DNA from: Methanobacteriota archaeon
GTDB taxonomy: Archaea > Thermoplasmatota > Poseidoniia > Poseidoniales > SP79
DNA length: 31,635 nt
NCBI GenBank assembly: GCA_002715545.1
Contig: PAZI01000054.1
Span: forward strand, 1-31,635
Reading direction: 5' to 3'
In this document: piece after piece, positions 30,096-31,635 of the stretch
Layout: each line of letters starts with the position of its first letter
Position numbering within the stretch: position 1 is the first letter of the stretch
Translations under genes and position numbers: made by a program
The notes under the pieces: generated by a model
What the model was told of the DNA's origin: nothing
Databases searched by the model: none
What the model saw: only the letters and a program-made list of their open reading frames with translations

Positions 30096-31366
30096 GCTTC
30101 TCCACCCTAATCGTCCGCCCAAGCGGGGTCGCGCCAGCAAGCGGTGGCGTCCTCGAACAGGTAACCGAAATCATACAACCCCCTGCGCCTGTGCCTATCG
30201 TTGTTGCGCAGCGGCCAATCAGGATAGAGAGCGACGACGCCGGTCCAGCCGGAGGGGACGACCCCGGTTCTGGTGGCAATACCGGCGGCACTAGCAGCGG
30301 CACTAGCGGCGCGGCAGCACCAAGCGCACCCGCCTCCTCCTCCGGCCAAGCAACAGCGGGCAATACAACTGGCGGCCTACCAGGCGACCCAAATCCGATT
30401 GAAGCAGCCGTATACGGGTTCGCTAATCTCGCCGCCAACCCGGTCGACACGATTAGCACGGCATTTTCCGGTAAGTCGGAATCTGCTATGTCCAATCCGG
30501 CGACAACGGTCGGCGGTCTGGTAGGCTCGTCCGCTGGCAAGGCAACGGTTGGTGCCCTCGCAGGCCCAGCCGCCTTCGGTGGGCCTCTGGGCTTCGCTGG
30601 CGGCCTTATCGGATCGACGGTCGGCAGCGGCCTCGGCGCGATTGCCGACGCCTCAACCTCACCATACTCAGGCTGGGGCTTCGGCAACATCGTCCGTGCC
30701 TCCATCCCATTCTTCGGCACACCCATCCGTGGCTCAAACTTTGGCTCAGGCGTCAACTCACAGGAAGACGAGGTCTCCATTATTGCTGACCTCGCTGAAG
30801 AATCCATTGCGATGGGCACACCAGCACCCGAAGGCCTTGAAGGCTTCGGCAATGTCGCCAACGTCGAAGCGCCCACCACCGAACAATCTGAAATCCAAAG
30901 TCAGATCGATATCGCGCGGGCAAACCAAGAAATCGAGGACATGCCCGGACCTCAGAACCAAGAAGAAGGACTGGCGGCCCAAGCAATCGCCGCGCGCGGC
31001 AACGAAGCTGAACTCGACATCGCCCCGACAGGTATGGACCCAGCCGGAGGCGGTGCCGGAGGAGGCGGCACCGTAATCTGCACGGCCCTCCACCACCACG
31101 ACCTCTTCGACGCCCGGTCATACTTCACCGCATCCAACTACGGCGCAACGCTCTACCGCTCAAACCCCTCAGTCATGCGCGGCTACTGGAAGATCGCACG
31201 CCCGTTCGTGTGGCTCGTCAACCACACCCCCTCGCACGGCAAATACATCATCCGCCCGGCCATGCGCGCCATCGTCAAACACATCTCCGGCCACGGCTCG
31301 CCCGTGGGCGCACTCATCGTCAAAACCCTGTCCCCGCTCCTGTCACTGTTGGGGAGAAAGAAGTGA
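30092..31366 (+). CDS. Virion-type protein with conserved VICTALH C-terminal domain
   Basis: 424 residues. The N terminus (1-110) includes a low-complexity Gly/Ser/Ala/Pro stretch. Residues 130-180 are Gly-rich and weakly hydrophobic (GGLVGSSAGKATVGALAGPA). A helical, acidic region follows (QSQIDIARANQEIEDMPG). Then comes a C-terminal domain beginning GGGAGGGGTVICTALHHHDL and including RGYWKIARPFVWLV. The VICT-LH---L start followed by GY--WA-P is a pattern I associate with the ends of phage tail or injected proteins. The exact role is unknown. The start overlaps the preceding stop. Confidence 0.55.
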   Translation: MSFSTLIVRPSGVAPASGGVLEQVTEIIQPPAPVPIVVAQRPIRIESDDAGPAGGDDPGSGGNTGGTSSGTSGAAAPSAPASSSGQATAGNTTGGLPGDPNPIEAAVYGFANLAANPVDTISTAFSGKSESAMSNPATTVGGLVGSSAGKATVGALAGPAAFGGPLGFAGGLIGSTVGSGLGAIADASTSPYSGWGFGNIVRASIPFFGTPIRGSNFGSGVNSQEDEVSIIADLAEESIAMGTPAPEGLEGFGNVANVEAPTTEQSEIQSQIDIARANQEIEDMPGPQNQEEGLAAQAIAARGNEAELDIAPTGMDPAGGGAGGGGTVICTALHHHDLFDARSYFTASNYGATLYRSNPSVMRGYWKIARPFVWLVNHTPSHGKYIIRPAMRAIVKHISGHGSPVGALIVKTLSPLLSLLGRKK

Positions 31367-31635
31367 AAGTGCTCGGCTCCAAACCCGTCAAAATCATCGG
31401 CGCTGTCGACGACACGCTCGAAAAGTATGCTCGCTCTGTCATCGAAAGCGGGGTCCCCCTCAACAGCGCAGAATCCACCCAGTGGTTCAATCGCGCGGTC
31501 TGCACGATCCTGCACCGCGAATGGCCCTTCCAAACTGAACTCTGCACATTCCCACCCGGCGTCGACATCCCCGTCCACCGCCATCCGAACGTAGCCACCG
31601 TCGAATACCTCGTGACCGGCAGCCTCGATCTCATC
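31363..31635 (+). CDS. Cupin-domain protein, 5' part (3' partial)
   Basis: GTG start in a GTGA overlap with the preceding stop, with GGGGAG six bases upstream. The frame is open to the window end, giving 91 residues. The last visible part, FPPGVDIPVHRHPNVATVEY followed by LVTGSLDLI, is the first half of a cupin: two histidines in HRHP, then the Glu and the G.L of the double-stranded beta helix. Cupins bind metals and act as dioxygenases, isomerases or sugar epimerases. The substrate cannot be told from this fragment. Confidence 0.7.
   Translation, partial: MKVLGSKPVKIIGAVDDTLEKYARSVIESGVPLNSAESTQWFNRAVCTILHREWPFQTELCTFPPGVDIPVHRHPNVATVEYLVTGSLDLI

Noticed and set aside
1..31635. tRNA genes, CRISPR arrays and insertion sequences
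   Set aside because: No cloverleaf, repeat-spacer pattern, transposase or terminal repeats were seen by eye.

Overview
This window is a 31.6 kb piece of a tailed double-stranded DNA phage genome. I see no bacterial housekeeping gene, rRNA, tRNA, CRISPR array, insertion sequence or integrase. Genes are tightly packed, with ATGA/GTGA and 8-nt start/stop overlaps and no gene-free stretch over about 210 bases. The head is built on a SU10-type (DUF5309-like) capsid protein. The tail genes are of the short-tailed (podovirus) kind: adaptor, beta-rich tail hub and T7-type fibre, with no tape measure or sheath. The host is not identified directly. The estimated GC content (about 57%) and the gene set would suit a marine alphaproteobacterial (for example Roseobacter-group) host, but that is inference. 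The window is incomplete: portal, terminase and a replicative DNA polymerase are absent and presumably lie outside it.

Layout. (1) 1-1459, plus strand: end of a receptor-binding/tail protein, a tail-assembly chaperone-like protein, a membrane-anchored coiled-coil protein, a poly-lysine mini-protein and a small helical protein. (2) 1469-8024: scaffold-like protein, a conserved KGGYRWGK mini-protein, a zinc ribbon, the major capsid protein with a terminator behind it, head-tail adaptor candidates, tail hub and tail fibre. (3) 8024-21168: three internal virion (ejection) candidates, then one 3,215-codon gene. Its product carries a HEVAH metallopeptidase-like domain, an ADP-ribosyltransferase-like domain and a long C-terminal region typical of giant polyvalent injected proteins. 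(4) 21165-22297: lysis cassette of muralytic enzyme, holin and overlapping Rz/Rz1-like genes. (5) 22200-25165, minus strand: Sak4-like recombinase, DUF669-like ssDNA-binding protein, Cas4-like nuclease, nucleoside deoxyribosyltransferase-like enzyme and dATP/dGTP diphosphohydrolase-like enzyme. (6) 25166-25273: divergent control region with a palindrome. (7) 25274-29942, plus strand: small HTH regulator, primase-helicase, small accessory proteins, two PD-(D/E)XK nucleases and an acyl carrier protein. (8) 29970-31635: zinc ribbon, a virion-like protein and the start of a cupin protein running off the end.

How the parts fit. Module 5 and the primase-helicase form a replication/recombination unit probably controlled from the palindromic divergent region. 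Modules 1-4 form the late unit. The most unusual observations are: (a) the heptamers GGGGACA and GAGGACA (GRGGACA) are scattered through the whole window on both strands at several times the frequency that base composition predicts; (b) a sharp GC drop lies over the metallopeptidase-like domain of the giant protein; (c) a terminator-like hairpin sits between a strong Shine-Dalgarno and the start codon of the Cas4-like nuclease; (d) AGGACGACC intergenic elements follow stop codons; (e) a phage acyl carrier protein; and (f) a deoxyribosyltransferase-like/dNTP-diphosphohydrolase-like pair.
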